Origin: Candidatus Aminicenantota bacterium
Lineage (GTDB): Bacteria > Acidobacteriota > Aminicenantia > UBA2199
Reading direction: 5' to 3'
NCBI GenBank assembly: GCA_026393835.1
Contig: JAPKZK010000035.1
Location: 1-61,970, forward strand
Length of the DNA stretch: 61,970 nucleotides
In this document: positions 45,817 to 54,538 of the stretch, piece by piece
Position numbering within the stretch: the first letter of the stretch is position 1
Layout of the letters: every line of letters begins with the position of its first letter
Notes under the pieces: model-generated
Database searches by the model: none
What the model saw: the letters and a program-made list of their open reading frames with translations, nothing else
What the model was told of the DNA's origin: nothing
Made by a program: the position numbers and the translations under genes

Positions 45817-46062
45817 CTTTTCTCTTAGATAATATATCCTATTCAATCCGTGAAGTATAAAACAAATCGATTTTAATGTCAAATAAAAAAACGGTGAAGT
45901 GGTCCGTACTGCCGATAATACCGAAGACACTTTTGAACAAACTCCCGGTGATATTGTCTCTACGGATGTGGATTTTTTTAACTGCCCCTTCCTTCTCACA
46001 AGATGAATGCATTGGAAGGGCTTGATAAATCAAGCCCCCTACAGATCCATGCCCCTATAATA

Positions 46063-46094
46063 AACGGGGCCAACATTTTCATAGTGGCCCCGTT
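46063..46094. terminator. strong hairpin, terminator-like
   Basis: AACGGGGCCAAC (46063-46074) pairs with GTGGCCCCGTT (46084-46094) around a 9-base loop. It overlaps the stop codon of the 46093-46851 gene. A second perfect hairpin GGGCTTGA/TCAAGCCC lies at 46018-46037. There is no long T run, so termination is probable rather than certain. Confidence 0.6.
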
Positions 46095-46851
46095 ATAATT
46101 GACTATCCCCTATTACTGATACACTATTTTTATCGATCGTATTCTTTTTATGTTTCCTGGCTTGCTTGTTTTTCAAGCGCCGCATATGTTCACTTCTATA
46201 CCCGATAAGCCGCTCTTTATTCCCACTAAATACATACCGGCCATAGAAACGAACTTTATCCACCACTTCCTTTAACCGCGAATAAGCCCGGTCGCGGATT
46301 TCTTTGGCTTCATTGGGCCGCATCCTGTCCCGCGTGGCATTAGCCAACAACATCGATAGGTCAAAGGATGCCTGGGCCGCTTTGTCAAGAAGCGACATAT
46401 CGAAAGGAATCTCTTCCAATATTACACGGTTGGCCCTTCCCAACACCGCCAGGTCATTCAAGTCCTGGATTCTTTTCGCATGACTCTCCCCTTTGGAAAT
46501 GACTTTCAGGTAGTCCAGCAGATGCGGGTACCCGCAGAAGGCAAAACGAAAATGGTGCAGCAGTTGTTTCCGTAAATCGAAACCAAGAGCGGCCTGTTTT
46601 TCCCATTCAAGCACGCTTTTCTTTGCGGAATTCAGTCGGACATACCATTGAGCTTCGGCGGCAGTGGCGGTATCGGATAGAATAGGGAGAGAGTCCAACA
46701 AATCCATGGGTAACCCGGCGGCCGCCAGGGCTTCCTTATCTTCAAGCGCCCAATGATAAAGCGTATCCGCTTCATATATATAGATCGACATTGGAATGTG
46801 GTGGGGGGATTTAATTTCATTTTCCCCGGGTTTTATCTCAAGTTTTTCCAT
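46093..46851 (-). CDS. helical protein of about 250 residues, unknown function
   Basis: The 252 residues are almost wholly helical and charged, with SAKKSVLEWEKQAALGFDLR, LLHHFRFAFCGYPHLLDYLK and ESHAKRIQDLNDLAVLGRAN. The C-terminal 50 residues are very basic (LKNKQARKHKK). I recognise no family. The overall helix pattern recalls the protein encoded at 48496-49227, with which it may share a remote origin. Upstream, a small minus-strand frame (46833-47147) that spans the 22-bp repeat array overlaps its start by 19 bases. Its genomic position, opposite an XRE regulator, suggests control from the array region. Confidence 0.7.
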   Translation of the reverse strand: MEKLEIKPGENEIKSPHHIPMSIYIYEADTLYHWALEDKEALAAAGLPMDLLDSLPILSDTATAAEAQWYVRLNSAKKSVLEWEKQAALGFDLRKQLLHHFRFAFCGYPHLLDYLKVISKGESHAKRIQDLNDLAVLGRANRVILEEIPFDMSLLDKAAQASFDLSMLLANATRDRMRPNEAKEIRDRAYSRLKEVVDKVRFYGRYVFSGNKERLIGYRSEHMRRLKNKQARKHKKNTIDKNSVSVIGDSQL

Positions 46852-46987
46852 AGCATTGCTCCTATTTCTAAATTTCTCATAATATTAAGAATGGATATTA
46901 TAATAGTAGAGCGGGACATGTCAAGTCTTGCCCGGGTAAAAAGCAAGAATTCCTTTAATTTCCCTGTTCTATGGATTCGCCGCACCA

Positions 46988-47119
46988 TTTCCACCACCCG
47001 GGCACCCCATTTCCACCACTTCGGGATATGATTTCTACCACTCATTGAACCATTTTCCACTACTTCGGAACTCATTTTCCACCACTTATTGACCAAGTTT
47101 CCACCGCTCCGGGGGGCGG
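46988..47119. repeat. array of six 22-bp direct repeats (iteron/operator-like)
   Basis: Units begin at 46988, 47010, 47032, 47054, 47076 and 47098, exactly 22 bp apart. The shared core is TTTCCACCAC(T)TCGG; individual units differ at one or two bases of the first ten. It lies in the 389-bp divergent gap between the 252-residue protein gene and the XRE regulator. A 22-bp period is about two DNA turns, which would place sites on one face. On the minus strand the same stretch is an open frame of 104 codons (46833-47147) with repeated KWWK and VVEN pieces. A 22-bp unit shifts frame each time, so a coding role is less likely than for the 48-kb array. Confidence 0.85.
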
Positions 47120-47240
47120 ATTTTTTGCCTGTCCCCTTCCGTTCCAAAATTATGGGCCACCAATCCAGGGAAGGGCGAACTCAATCCCTTTACTTTTTAT
47201 CCATTTGTGTATATAATAGTCGCTGTGGAGATCAAGGCGC

Positions 47241-47696
47241 ATGGATATTAATCTCGATACCAGTTTAGACGACCTGATCCGGGAAAACTTGAAAGACATC
47301 GGCGCCCGGATAAAGGACATACGCAAACGTTTAAGAATCAGCCAATTGCAAATGGCCGAAACCATTAAAATTACCAACAGCTACCTGTCGGACATCGAAA
47401 CCGGCAAGGGAAACCCCGGCCACTCGTTTTTCTTCAAACTGGCAAAACTCTATGATGTAAACCTCAATTACCTCTTCCTGGGGAAAGGAGAGATTTTTTT
47501 AGAGACCACTCGCCCAACTGATTCCGACGACCCCAATTTCCCTAATATCAGGACCACTGAAGACCTATGCTGGTATATGGTACGCTCGCCGCTATTCCGT
47601 CACCAGATTTTGGGCTTTGCCGCCAAGTTAAGGTACGAGAGTAAAAATCTCATAGAGATGGATATGGAAGATTTTCATTCAATTAAAGTCAGATAA
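47241..47696 (+). CDS. XRE-family helix-turn-helix regulator
   Basis: Residues 18-80 form a Cro/C1-type HTH: IGARIKDIRKRLRISQLQMAETIKITNSYLSDIETGKGNPG, then FFKLAKLYDVNLNYLFLG. The C-terminal 70 residues are of unknown type and may bind a ligand or dimerise. A TATAAT at 47212-47217 and a GGAG before the ATG support the start. Its promoter adjoins the six 22-bp repeats, so it may bind them and control both divergent genes. This is inference. Confidence 0.88.
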   Translation: MDINLDTSLDDLIRENLKDIGARIKDIRKRLRISQLQMAETIKITNSYLSDIETGKGNPGHSFFFKLAKLYDVNLNYLFLGKGEIFLETTRPTDSDDPNFPNIRTTEDLCWYMVRSPLFRHQILGFAAKLRYESKNLIEMDMEDFHSIKVR

Positions 47697-47913
47697 AGAC
47701 CTTAGGGGATTTTCCCTTCTTCCATCGACGAACCACCGGAGCCGCCGGCGACCCTACATCCAACCACATAGTTCATTGGCTAGAGATACATGGCATTATT
47801 TTCTTCGCGCCCCTTCGCGTTCTTCGCGGCGATCCTTTCAATTTTCGTAGAGATAGATATATCAAACATCTCAACGTCCATTTAAATCGTTAAAATAAAT
47901 TTTTATTTTTTTC

Positions 47914-47942
47914 TTGACATGGTTTTAATCTAATGGTATAAA
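47914..47942 (+). promoter_or_regulatory. consensus sigma-70 promoter before the 21-bp-repeat gene
   Basis: TTGACA (47914-47919), a 17-bp spacer and TATAAA (47937-47942). The predicted transcript starts near 47949, 20 bases before an ATG at 47969 that has AAAGGA in the right position. The rest of the gap 47697-47913 holds only a CTTCGCG-type dispersed repeat (about 47808-47842). Confidence 0.75.
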
Positions 47943-47968
47943 TTCTTTCTTATAAAGGATAAATTCAA

Positions 47969-48499
47969 ATGACGATTGGATTAATATTTATCATACAGAC
48001 GGATATGCTTTGCGGTGTGGCCGAAACATTCGTGATAAATTCGGGAATCACAAAAGCAAAAATTCCATCGACCGCCGCGGCCCCGGAACTTCATCATGCG
48101 GCAAAGGAAATTCCTCATGCAAGAACGGAACTTGCCCATGTGACGCCGGAACTTCCTCATGTAAGAATGGAATGTCTTCCTGCAGCAGTGGAACTTGCTG
48201 ATGTAAGAGTGGAAAGTCCTCATGTGACGCCGGAACCTGCTCATGCAGCAGTGGAATGTCCTCATGCAAGAGTGGAACTTGCCCATGTGACGCCGGAACT
48301 TCCTCATGTAAGAGTGGAATGTCCTCATGCAACAGTGGAACTTGCTCATGTAACAGTGGAAAGTCCTCATGTAACAGTGGAATATGCTCATGTAAAACCC
48401 CCCTACGATAAGATCAATAATAACTTTAAAACCGCACTATTTTTGGAAAGCAAAACAATAGCTAGAAATAAAATAAATGACCTTTGGAGGTATTCATGA
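47969..48499 (+). CDS. tandem-repeat small protein (15 heptapeptide units), coupled to the next gene
   Basis: A promoter, an AAAGGA ribosome site 9 bases before the ATG and a stop that overlaps the next gene's ATG (ATGA at 48496-48499) argue that this 176-residue frame is really translated. After about 36 residues it becomes a chain of seven-residue units of the pattern (V/A)xxE(L/C/S)(P/A)H, with His every seventh residue, encoded by the 21-bp array. A non-repetitive tail of about 35 residues follows. I know no such family. It could instead be a translated leader whose passage regulates the downstream gene. A 136-codon frame on the opposite strand is treated as a by-product of the repeat. 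Confidence 0.55.
   Translation: MTIGLIFIIQTDMLCGVAETFVINSGITKAKIPSTAAAPELHHAAKEIPHARTELAHVTPELPHVRMECLPAAVELADVRVESPHVTPEPAHAAVECPHARVELAHVTPELPHVRVECPHATVELAHVTVESPHVTVEYAHVKPPYDKINNNFKTALFLESKTIARNKINDLWRYS
48077..48391 (+). repeat. array of fifteen 21-bp direct repeats
   Basis: Fifteen units of exactly 21 bp with no intervening sequence. A typical unit is GTAAGAGTGGAATGTCCTCA plus T. Variation is confined to a few positions (G(T/C)A at the start; AGA, ACA, CAG or ACG next; GGAA nearly invariant; CTTGC or TGTCC before CAT). The period is a multiple of three, so the reading frame is kept, and the array is free of stops in several frames on both strands. Confidence 0.93.
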
Positions 48500-49227
48500 A
48501 ATTTACAAGACTAGAATTGGTGAAAACTTTAGAAGAAGCGCGAATCGGCGTTAGGAACTCCCTTACAATACCCATCATCACGGGGAGGGTAATCAACCAG
48601 GGCTACGACGAAACAACACTCAAAGGCCTGGATTCCCTTTACCAGCAAGCTGAACTGAAATTCATGGAAAAAGACAAATCCTATCAGGATAAAATTATTG
48701 CCGGTAAGGAATTCCGTGGTATGTTTAAAAAGGCCTATAAATATTATATGAAGTATATAAAATTGCTTCGAAAAGCCTTATGGGAAGATGAAATTGCCAT
48801 GGAAAGCCTGGGCATATTCGGGGAACGTGAAAGAACCAAAACCGGCTGGATGGTCCAGGCCAAAGAGTTCTATAATAACGCCATTAACAACCCGGCTCTC
48901 ATGGAGAAAATCAGCAGGTTTGCCATTACCAAAGAAAAATTGGAAAACGGTTTGAAATTAATAACCGATGTCGAGGCGTCGGATGATTTCCAGACTTTCA
49001 AAAATGGCGAATCGGAAGTCGCGACATTTTACAGGAACAAGGTGTTCACCCAACTGTACCGCCGCATGCTGGAATTTAAACAAGCCTGCATCAATGAATT
49101 CGAAGAGGACCCCCAACTGCTTGAAATGATCGGCATCCCTGCCTTAACAGAGGGCTATAAGCGAAAAACGACGGATCCTACTACGGAGAATGGAACGAAT
49201 TCCCACTCCAGCGAAGGCACAGTGTGA
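48496..49227 (+). CDS. helical protein of about 240 residues, unknown function
   Basis: GGAGG lies 5 bases before the ATG at 48496, which overlaps the stop of the tandem-repeat frame. The product is helical and charged (GMFKKAYKYYMKYIKLLRKAL, MEKISRFAITKEKLENGLKL, FKQACINEFEEDPQLLEMIG) with a Ser/Thr-rich, probably disordered C-terminus. It has no signal peptide or membrane segment. No known family is evident to me. Its size, helix pattern and position after a repeat-bearing frame echo the gene at 46093-46851. Confidence 0.75.
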   Translation: MKFTRLELVKTLEEARIGVRNSLTIPIITGRVINQGYDETTLKGLDSLYQQAELKFMEKDKSYQDKIIAGKEFRGMFKKAYKYYMKYIKLLRKALWEDEIAMESLGIFGERERTKTGWMVQAKEFYNNAINNPALMEKISRFAITKEKLENGLKLITDVEASDDFQTFKNGESEVATFYRNKVFTQLYRRMLEFKQACINEFEEDPQLLEMIGIPALTEGYKRKTTDPTTENGTNSHSSEGTV

Positions 49228-49362
49228 TGCCGGAGGTCCGGCATTTGACGTTTGACGCTTGATGGCCGGTGAAAAAGGCCGGCCCTTCGTTTATATTGGA
49301 ACCGGGACAGGAACAGACCAAAAGTACAATTTAAACGCAACTTATTCTTTTATTCCGAACTC

Positions 49363-49391
49363 TTGACATTTGTTCCCGGCTGCATTAGTAT
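49363..49391 (+). promoter_or_regulatory. putative sigma-70 promoter of pepP
   Basis: TTGACA (49363-49368), a 17-bp spacer and TAGTAT (49386-49391). A GGAG ribosome site follows just before the ATG at 49457. Nothing else is seen in the gap 49228-49456. Confidence 0.6.
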
Positions 49392-49456
49392 AAGAACTTA
49401 AACAACACCCTTTATATAGAATGCAAATAAAACCAATATAATAAGGAGTAGATAAC

Positions 49457-50845
49457 ATGTTCGATAAAACCGTTTATATCGAGAGACGCAAGTTATTGAA
49501 AAAACAAGTCAAATCCGGGGTCATCCTTATCCTGGGCAACGTCGAAAGCCCCATGAATTACCCCGCCAACACATACCCCTTCCGCCAGGACAGCAACTTC
49601 CTGTATTTCTTCGGGCAGGATAAACCCGGGTTTGTCGGGGTCATCGATGTCGAAGAAGATAAGGATTATCTATACGGCGAAGATTTTACCATCGATGATG
49701 TCATATGGATGGGCCCACAGCCCAGCGTAAAAGAACTGGCCGCCGAGGTAGGGGTTTCCTACACCGGTTCCCCGGCCCAGTTGGCCGAGAAGTTAAAAGA
49801 CGCCCTATCAAAAAAACGAAAGGCCCATTTCACCCCGCCTTACCGAGCGGAAAACGCCATACAACTGGAGAAACTCCTGGATATTCCCATCAACAGCATT
49901 AAAGAAAACGCCTCGGTGGATTTGATTAAAGCCATAGTGGAACAACGTTCGCTAAAGTCTGCCGCGGAAGTCCGGGAGATCGAAAAAGCCCTGGAAATCT
50001 CCTATGAAATGTACGCCCTGGTCATGGGAATGACCAAACCGGGTATCTATGAACGGGAAATCGTGGGTAAAATCGAAGGCGCCGTGGGTTCTTACGGCGC
50101 GTATGTCTCATTTCCCATTATCCTATCCATCCACGGAGAGACCCTCCACAACCACCACCACGCCAACCTGTTAAAACAAAATAATTTACTGGTGACCGAT
50201 TCCGGCGCCGAATCGCCCCTGCATTATGCTTCGGATATCACCCGGACATTCCCGGTGGGCGGACGCTTTACACCCGAACAAAAAGACATTTACCAGGTGG
50301 TGCTCAATTCCCAACTGGCGGCCATCGATTCCGTTAAACCGGGCAAACCCCATAAAGAGGTCCATCTCCTTACCGCCGCCGTGATCGCGCAGGGATTAAA
50401 AGATATAGGTTTGATGAAAGGCGATATCGCCGCGGCTATCGAAGAAGGCGCCCACGCCCTTTTCTTTCCCCACGGACTGGGCCATATGCTGGGCCTGGAT
50501 GTCCATGACATGGAAGACCTGGGCGAAAACTACGTGGGCTACGACGAAACAGTAGAAAGAAGCAAACAATTCGGCCTGGCTTACCTGCGCCTGGCAAAGG
50601 CCTTGAAACCGGGATACGTTGTTACTTCAGAACCGGGTATCTATTTTATCCCGGCTTTGATCGACCAGTGGAAAGCCGAAAAGAAATTCGAACAATTCAT
50701 CGACTATGCAAAAGTAGAAAAATTTAAAGATTTCGGCGGCATCCGCATCGAAGATGACGTGTTGGTAACCGATAATGGCCACCGCGTGCTGGGTAAACCC
50801 ATTCCCAAGACAGTAGACGAAATCGAAAAAATAATGGCCAAATAA
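49457..50845 (+). CDS. pepP: Xaa-Pro aminopeptidase (M24B)
   Basis: It releases N-terminal residues next to proline. The AMP_N domain (1-150) carries the FPFRQDSNFLYFFG motif, and the pita-bread domain has VTDSGAESPLHYASDITRTFPVGG (two metal Asp), FPHGLGHMLGLDVHDM (His), TSEPGIYF (Glu) and GIRIEDDVLVT (Glu). All five dinuclear metal ligands are in place. A clean GGAG lies before the ATG at 49457. It is probably cytosolic. Confidence 0.95.
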   Translation: MFDKTVYIERRKLLKKQVKSGVILILGNVESPMNYPANTYPFRQDSNFLYFFGQDKPGFVGVIDVEEDKDYLYGEDFTIDDVIWMGPQPSVKELAAEVGVSYTGSPAQLAEKLKDALSKKRKAHFTPPYRAENAIQLEKLLDIPINSIKENASVDLIKAIVEQRSLKSAAEVREIEKALEISYEMYALVMGMTKPGIYEREIVGKIEGAVGSYGAYVSFPIILSIHGETLHNHHHANLLKQNNLLVTDSGAESPLHYASDITRTFPVGGRFTPEQKDIYQVVLNSQLAAIDSVKPGKPHKEVHLLTAAVIAQGLKDIGLMKGDIAAAIEEGAHALFFPHGLGHMLGLDVHDMEDLGENYVGYDETVERSKQFGLAYLRLAKALKPGYVVTSEPGIYFIPALIDQWKAEKKFEQFIDYAKVEKFKDFGGIRIEDDVLVTDNGHRVLGKPIPKTVDEIEKIMAK

Positions 50846-50868
50846 AAATTACGCAGACCGCCGTAGCT

Positions 50869-50897
50869 GTAGGGAACAGGCAATGCCTGTTCCCTAC
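50869..50897. terminator. 14-bp-stem intergenic hairpin
   Basis: GTAGGGAACAGGCA and TGCCTGTTCCCTAC are perfect inverted repeats separated by one base, between pepP and the DUF502 gene. No T run follows, so it may be a dispersed repeat or an attenuating structure rather than a terminator. Confidence 0.5.
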
Positions 50898-50916
50898 CGT
50901 AAATGGGGGCGCGAAA

Positions 50917-51549
50917 ATGCAAAAAATAAATAAATTCATCAAGACCACAATTTTGGGCGGTGTGGTCGTACTTTTACCCGTTTTCTTAACCATTTTTTTT
51001 CTCAGGTGGCTGTTTAACTTTATTACGCGCGTTCTCAGCCCGGTTACCAAATTGGTGGTAGAGAAGGCCCACATGCAAGAACAACTGGCAGACCTGCTGG
51101 TGATTTTGGTCATTATAGCCCTTTGTTTTTTTGTCGGTTTAACGGTCAGAACACGGTTGGGCCGTTTCCTGCACCGCCAGGTGGAAAATTGGATACTCAA
51201 AGTCGTACCCGGGTACACCCTTTTCAGGAATACCATTGAACAGTTCTTAGGGAAAGAGAAAACCCCTTTTTCCAGGGTGGTGTTGGTGCAAGCCTTCGGC
51301 AGCGGCAGCAGTACCTTGATGACCGGCTTTGTGACCCATGAACAGCCGGACGGCGACGGTCGGTACACCGTATTTGTCCCTTCCGCCCTTAATCCTACCA
51401 CCGGCCTCATACTTCACCTGGAAAAACAGTATGTTCAACATGTACAGGTGTCCGTTGAGGCCGCCATGCGTTCCATTATAAGCTGCGGCGCCGGTTCCGG
51501 CGAACTGCTGGACAAACTTCGCGCCTCCGGCAGGTCAGGACCCTTTTGA
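50917..51549 (+). CDS. DUF502 family membrane protein
   Basis: Two hydrophobic helices (about residues 13-35 and 55-78) are followed by the DUF502 soluble part: LGRFLHRQVENWILKVVPGYTLFRNTIEQFLG, FGSGSSTLMTGFVTHEQPDG and VFVPSALNPTTG. The function of the family is unknown; an envelope role is likely. The last residues, about ASGRSGPF, are encoded by palindromic element copy C, so the native C-terminus may have been replaced. Confidence 0.87.
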   Translation: MQKINKFIKTTILGGVVVLLPVFLTIFFLRWLFNFITRVLSPVTKLVVEKAHMQEQLADLLVILVIIALCFFVGLTVRTRLGRFLHRQVENWILKVVPGYTLFRNTIEQFLGKEKTPFSRVVLVQAFGSGSSTLMTGFVTHEQPDGDGRYTVFVPSALNPTTGLILHLEKQYVQHVQVSVEAAMRSIISCGAGSGELLDKLRASGRSGPF

Positions 51550-51579
51550 AAAAGGGTCCCGACACCCCCTAAAACTTCT
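51522..51579 (+). repeat. palindromic dispersed element, copy C
   Basis: CGCCTCCGGCAGGTCAGGAC, then CCTTTTGAAAAAGGGTCC and CACCCCCTAAAACTTCT. It has the same orientation as copy B. Its first part contains the stop codon of the DUF502 gene. Confidence 0.82.
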
Positions 51580-51584
51580 AATAA

Positions 51585-51641
51585 TCAAAAGCTTTGGGAA
51601 GTCCAGAAACCTTTTCTCGAAAAGGTTTCTGGTCGTCGAAG
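51585..51641 (-). repeat. palindromic dispersed element, copy D
   Basis: TCAAAAGCTTTGGGAAGTCC, then AGAAACCTTTTCTCGAAAAG and GTTTCTGGTCGTCGAAG. It has the same orientation as copy A and lies head-on to copy C, 5 bases away. It ends just before the idi stop. Confidence 0.82.
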
Positions 51642-51644
51642 ACA

Positions 51645-52236
<592 letters not shown>

Positions 52237-52241
52237 TATTT

Positions 52242-54050
52242 TTACTTATCGGCCAGGGAAAAAACAGACAACCAGGTCAGACGGGCCGCTTTTTCGATCA
52301 GGGTCAGGTTGACCTTTTCAATGCTGTCCGAGGCGTGATGATAGTCGTCGGTCATGGCGCCGAAAAAAGCCGCCCAGGGGACTTTTTGAGAACTAAAAGA
52401 CGCATGGTCGCTGCCTCCGCTGCCCCGGTCCGATTCCCTGAAAAAAATATGCAACCCCACATAGCGGTTGTTTTCTTTCAAGGCCCCCTTAATTCCCGGC
52501 GTCCGGGAAAGCTGCAAAGAGAAAAATTTCGCGGGATCGATGACTTTATCGACGCCTTCCGGGATCTCCATACCGAAACGTTTCGCCGCCAGCATAAGCC
52601 TTTCCATGGTCCATTCACGGCTCACCATATCCAGGTTGATATAGGCGACCGTCTTTCCCAGGGGGAAGAAAGGATGAAGGGTGTAATAACGCGAGCCCAG
52701 TAAACCCTTCTCTTCGCCGGTCCAGAGGGCAAAAAGCACCGACCGTTTCGGCTTCACCGGGTTCACGGCAAAAGCGTGGGCCGCTTCCATGACCGCCACG
52801 GAACCTGAGCCATTATCGTCCGCCCCGTTAAAAATATAATCACCACGTTTCCCCAGGTGGTCCAGGTGGGCGCCGATGACTACCACTTCATTTTTCAATT
52901 CCGGGTCCGAACCCTCGATAAAACCCAGCACGTTCCGGCATTTAACCAATTGCTCCTCCAACCGGGTTTCAATCTTCATCGCAACGCCCGGGAGCGCCAT
53001 GGAATGAGGTTTGAAATCTTTTTCTATCCCTGCCATGAGCGTCTCCACCGTTTGCCCGGCATATCCCAGTATCTCGTTTGCCATGCCGCGGGAAACACGT
53101 ACCGTGGGCAGCGTTTCCCAGGGGTCCGCGGAACCCTGCGCCAGGCTCATGCGCCGTCGTTCGCCCGGGTAAATCGGTTCGTTATCATTGGGCCGGTGCG
53201 AGGCGAGCTTTTCTTTAGGTACATCCGCTTTCTCTTCCAACAAACTTTCCACCAGGAGCACCGCGACCGCCCCTTTTTCCATGGCCAGCTTAACCTGCGG
53301 CGAGGCCATGTGCCGATCCGGCCTCTGGGGGAAATACTTTTGTTTTAAATCCTCTTTATTAAAAGGAGAATTGGGATTATCCTTGCCCGGGACGCCCGTA
53401 AGCAGCATCACTATTTTGCCCGAGACCTCCAGTTTACCGTAATCATCGTAATTGATCCCTTTCTCCACGATGCCGTAACCCGCAAAAACCACCGGCGCGG
53501 ATAAAGTTCCCGCCGTGGAGGCGCGAAACTCATAATCGATCTCCGGGTTAAAAGACCTGGATTTAACCTGGGAACCCTTTTGGTATTCCACCCCTATTTG
53601 ACTGTCCGCTTTCAGCAGTTCTTTTATTTCCATCTCCTGGAAGTAACCGCGCTCTTTCTTTTCCTCTTTTTTTTCAGGGGTGAGCGAGAAAAAGTCGGCA
53701 TGGCCCGTTTTTACCGGGAAGTCGCCGGCCGGCTTAATATCCCAGAGACTAAACATGGTCGCCGCAAATTCAGCGGCGATCTCATACCCCTTGCCGGCCG
53801 TCTCCCTTCCCTCCAGCAAATCCGAAGAAAGGAATTTCAAAAATTTCCCGGCCTCTTGCGCGGTAATCGATTCGAAACCCGGTTTAAGTTGTTCCGGGAC
53901 CGGTTGAACTTCCGCCACCAGCGAAAAATTTTCCCCTTTATTATCCTGGCCACACAGGGGGGGCAGGGGGGAAAAGAGGAAAAGAACCGTTATCAAGAAA
54001 CAACATAAGATCAAAGCCTTCAGCTTTACATGATTTTTTATTTTATTCAA
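52242..54050 (-). CDS. M28 family metallopeptidase, exported
   Basis: A hydrophobic signal (LKALILCCFLITVLFLFSPL) is followed by a PA-like insert and the M28 core: GAHLDHLG (His, Asp), NGADDNGSGSVAVMEA (Asp), ALWTGEEKGLLGS (Glu pair), YINLDMVSRE (Asp) and SDHASF/DYHHASD (His). All zinc ligands are present. The predicted role is aminopeptidase activity outside the cytoplasm, feeding peptides to the cell along with the prolyl oligopeptidase. It lies 21 bases upstream of idi on the same strand. Confidence 0.92.
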   Translation of the reverse strand: MNKIKNHVKLKALILCCFLITVLFLFSPLPPLCGQDNKGENFSLVAEVQPVPEQLKPGFESITAQEAGKFLKFLSSDLLEGRETAGKGYEIAAEFAATMFSLWDIKPAGDFPVKTGHADFFSLTPEKKEEKKERGYFQEMEIKELLKADSQIGVEYQKGSQVKSRSFNPEIDYEFRASTAGTLSAPVVFAGYGIVEKGINYDDYGKLEVSGKIVMLLTGVPGKDNPNSPFNKEDLKQKYFPQRPDRHMASPQVKLAMEKGAVAVLLVESLLEEKADVPKEKLASHRPNDNEPIYPGERRRMSLAQGSADPWETLPTVRVSRGMANEILGYAGQTVETLMAGIEKDFKPHSMALPGVAMKIETRLEEQLVKCRNVLGFIEGSDPELKNEVVVIGAHLDHLGKRGDYIFNGADDNGSGSVAVMEAAHAFAVNPVKPKRSVLFALWTGEEKGLLGSRYYTLHPFFPLGKTVAYINLDMVSREWTMERLMLAAKRFGMEIPEGVDKVIDPAKFFSLQLSRTPGIKGALKENNRYVGLHIFFRESDRGSGGSDHASFSSQKVPWAAFFGAMTDDYHHASDSIEKVNLTLIEKAARLTWLSVFSLADK

Positions 54051-54222
54051 TGAACACCTCCGTATTGAACCCGGATTATAACAGGAAAAAGGGCCGGATG
54101 CAAATCATGTAGACCGGTAAAAATGTAAAATTTTATTTTTTCCTAATTCCTGTAAACCCTATATTATAGCGCCTCAATAGGTTTTCCGGCGCAGTCGGTA
54201 CGACAGTTACCCCACCTGGATA

Positions 54223-54251
54223 TTGACAGATTACTTTATCTGTGATATATT
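54223..54251 (+). promoter_or_regulatory. sigma-70-type promoter of the lipoprotein/L,D-transpeptidase operon
   Basis: TTGACA (54223-54228), a 17-bp spacer and TATATT (54246-54251). The lipoprotein gene starts about 264 bases after the predicted transcription start, leaving a long leader. The gap 54051-54222 holds nothing else I can name. Confidence 0.65.
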
Positions 54252-54271
54252 GGCGTCTGTAAAGGATATAA

Positions 54272-54538
54272 ATGATAAATGCAGTAATACATGTTAGAAA
54301 TTTTGAGCCAGGCCGGAAAGTGGAAAATTTCCCAAAGCGTTTTTTGTCAACAAGGAACCTTCTGTCGCCGGAAAGGGTTTATCTCACCGGGAAGGATGAC
54401 AGGAGCAGCAGATGTTTAAGCCTGAACAGTAAAGTAAACGAAAAAAAAATTAATAAATCAATCGCCTATCCTCATACTATAAAGGAAAAGGTTGATAAGA
54501 TGATTTTAAAGGAGGTTTTAAATGAAAAACTTAACTAA
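54272..54538 (+). CDS. possible leader ORF (88 residues)
   Basis: An ATG with AAAGGA upstream opens a basic frame with no recognisable motif (RNFEPGRKVENF, RNLLSPERVYL, VDKMILKEVLNEKLN) that overlaps the lipoprotein start by 17 bases. It lies just after a good promoter, so translation is possible. The composition gives no support for a conserved protein; it may be only the leader of the transcript. Confidence 0.3.
   Translation: MINAVIHVRNFEPGRKVENFPKRFLSTRNLLSPERVYLTGKDDRSSRCLSLNSKVNEKKINKSIAYPHTIKEKVDKMILKEVLNEKLN

Noticed and set aside
45839..46033. A second precursor peptide upstream of the radical SAM maturase
   Set aside because: Frames on both strands here have no credible ribosome site or leader/core layout. 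A plus-strand stretch reading TADNTEDTFEQTPGDIV looks like a decayed gene end, not a peptide gene.
48077..48391. CRISPR array
   Set aside because: The 21-bp units abut directly with no unique spacers, and no cas gene is in the window. The 22-bp array at 46988-47119 fails for the same reason.
47981..48391. Minus-strand gene of 136 codons rich in His, Cys, Met and Phe
   Set aside because: It is an opposite-strand reading of the stop-free repeat. It has no promoter or ribosome site and lies opposite the supported plus-strand frame.
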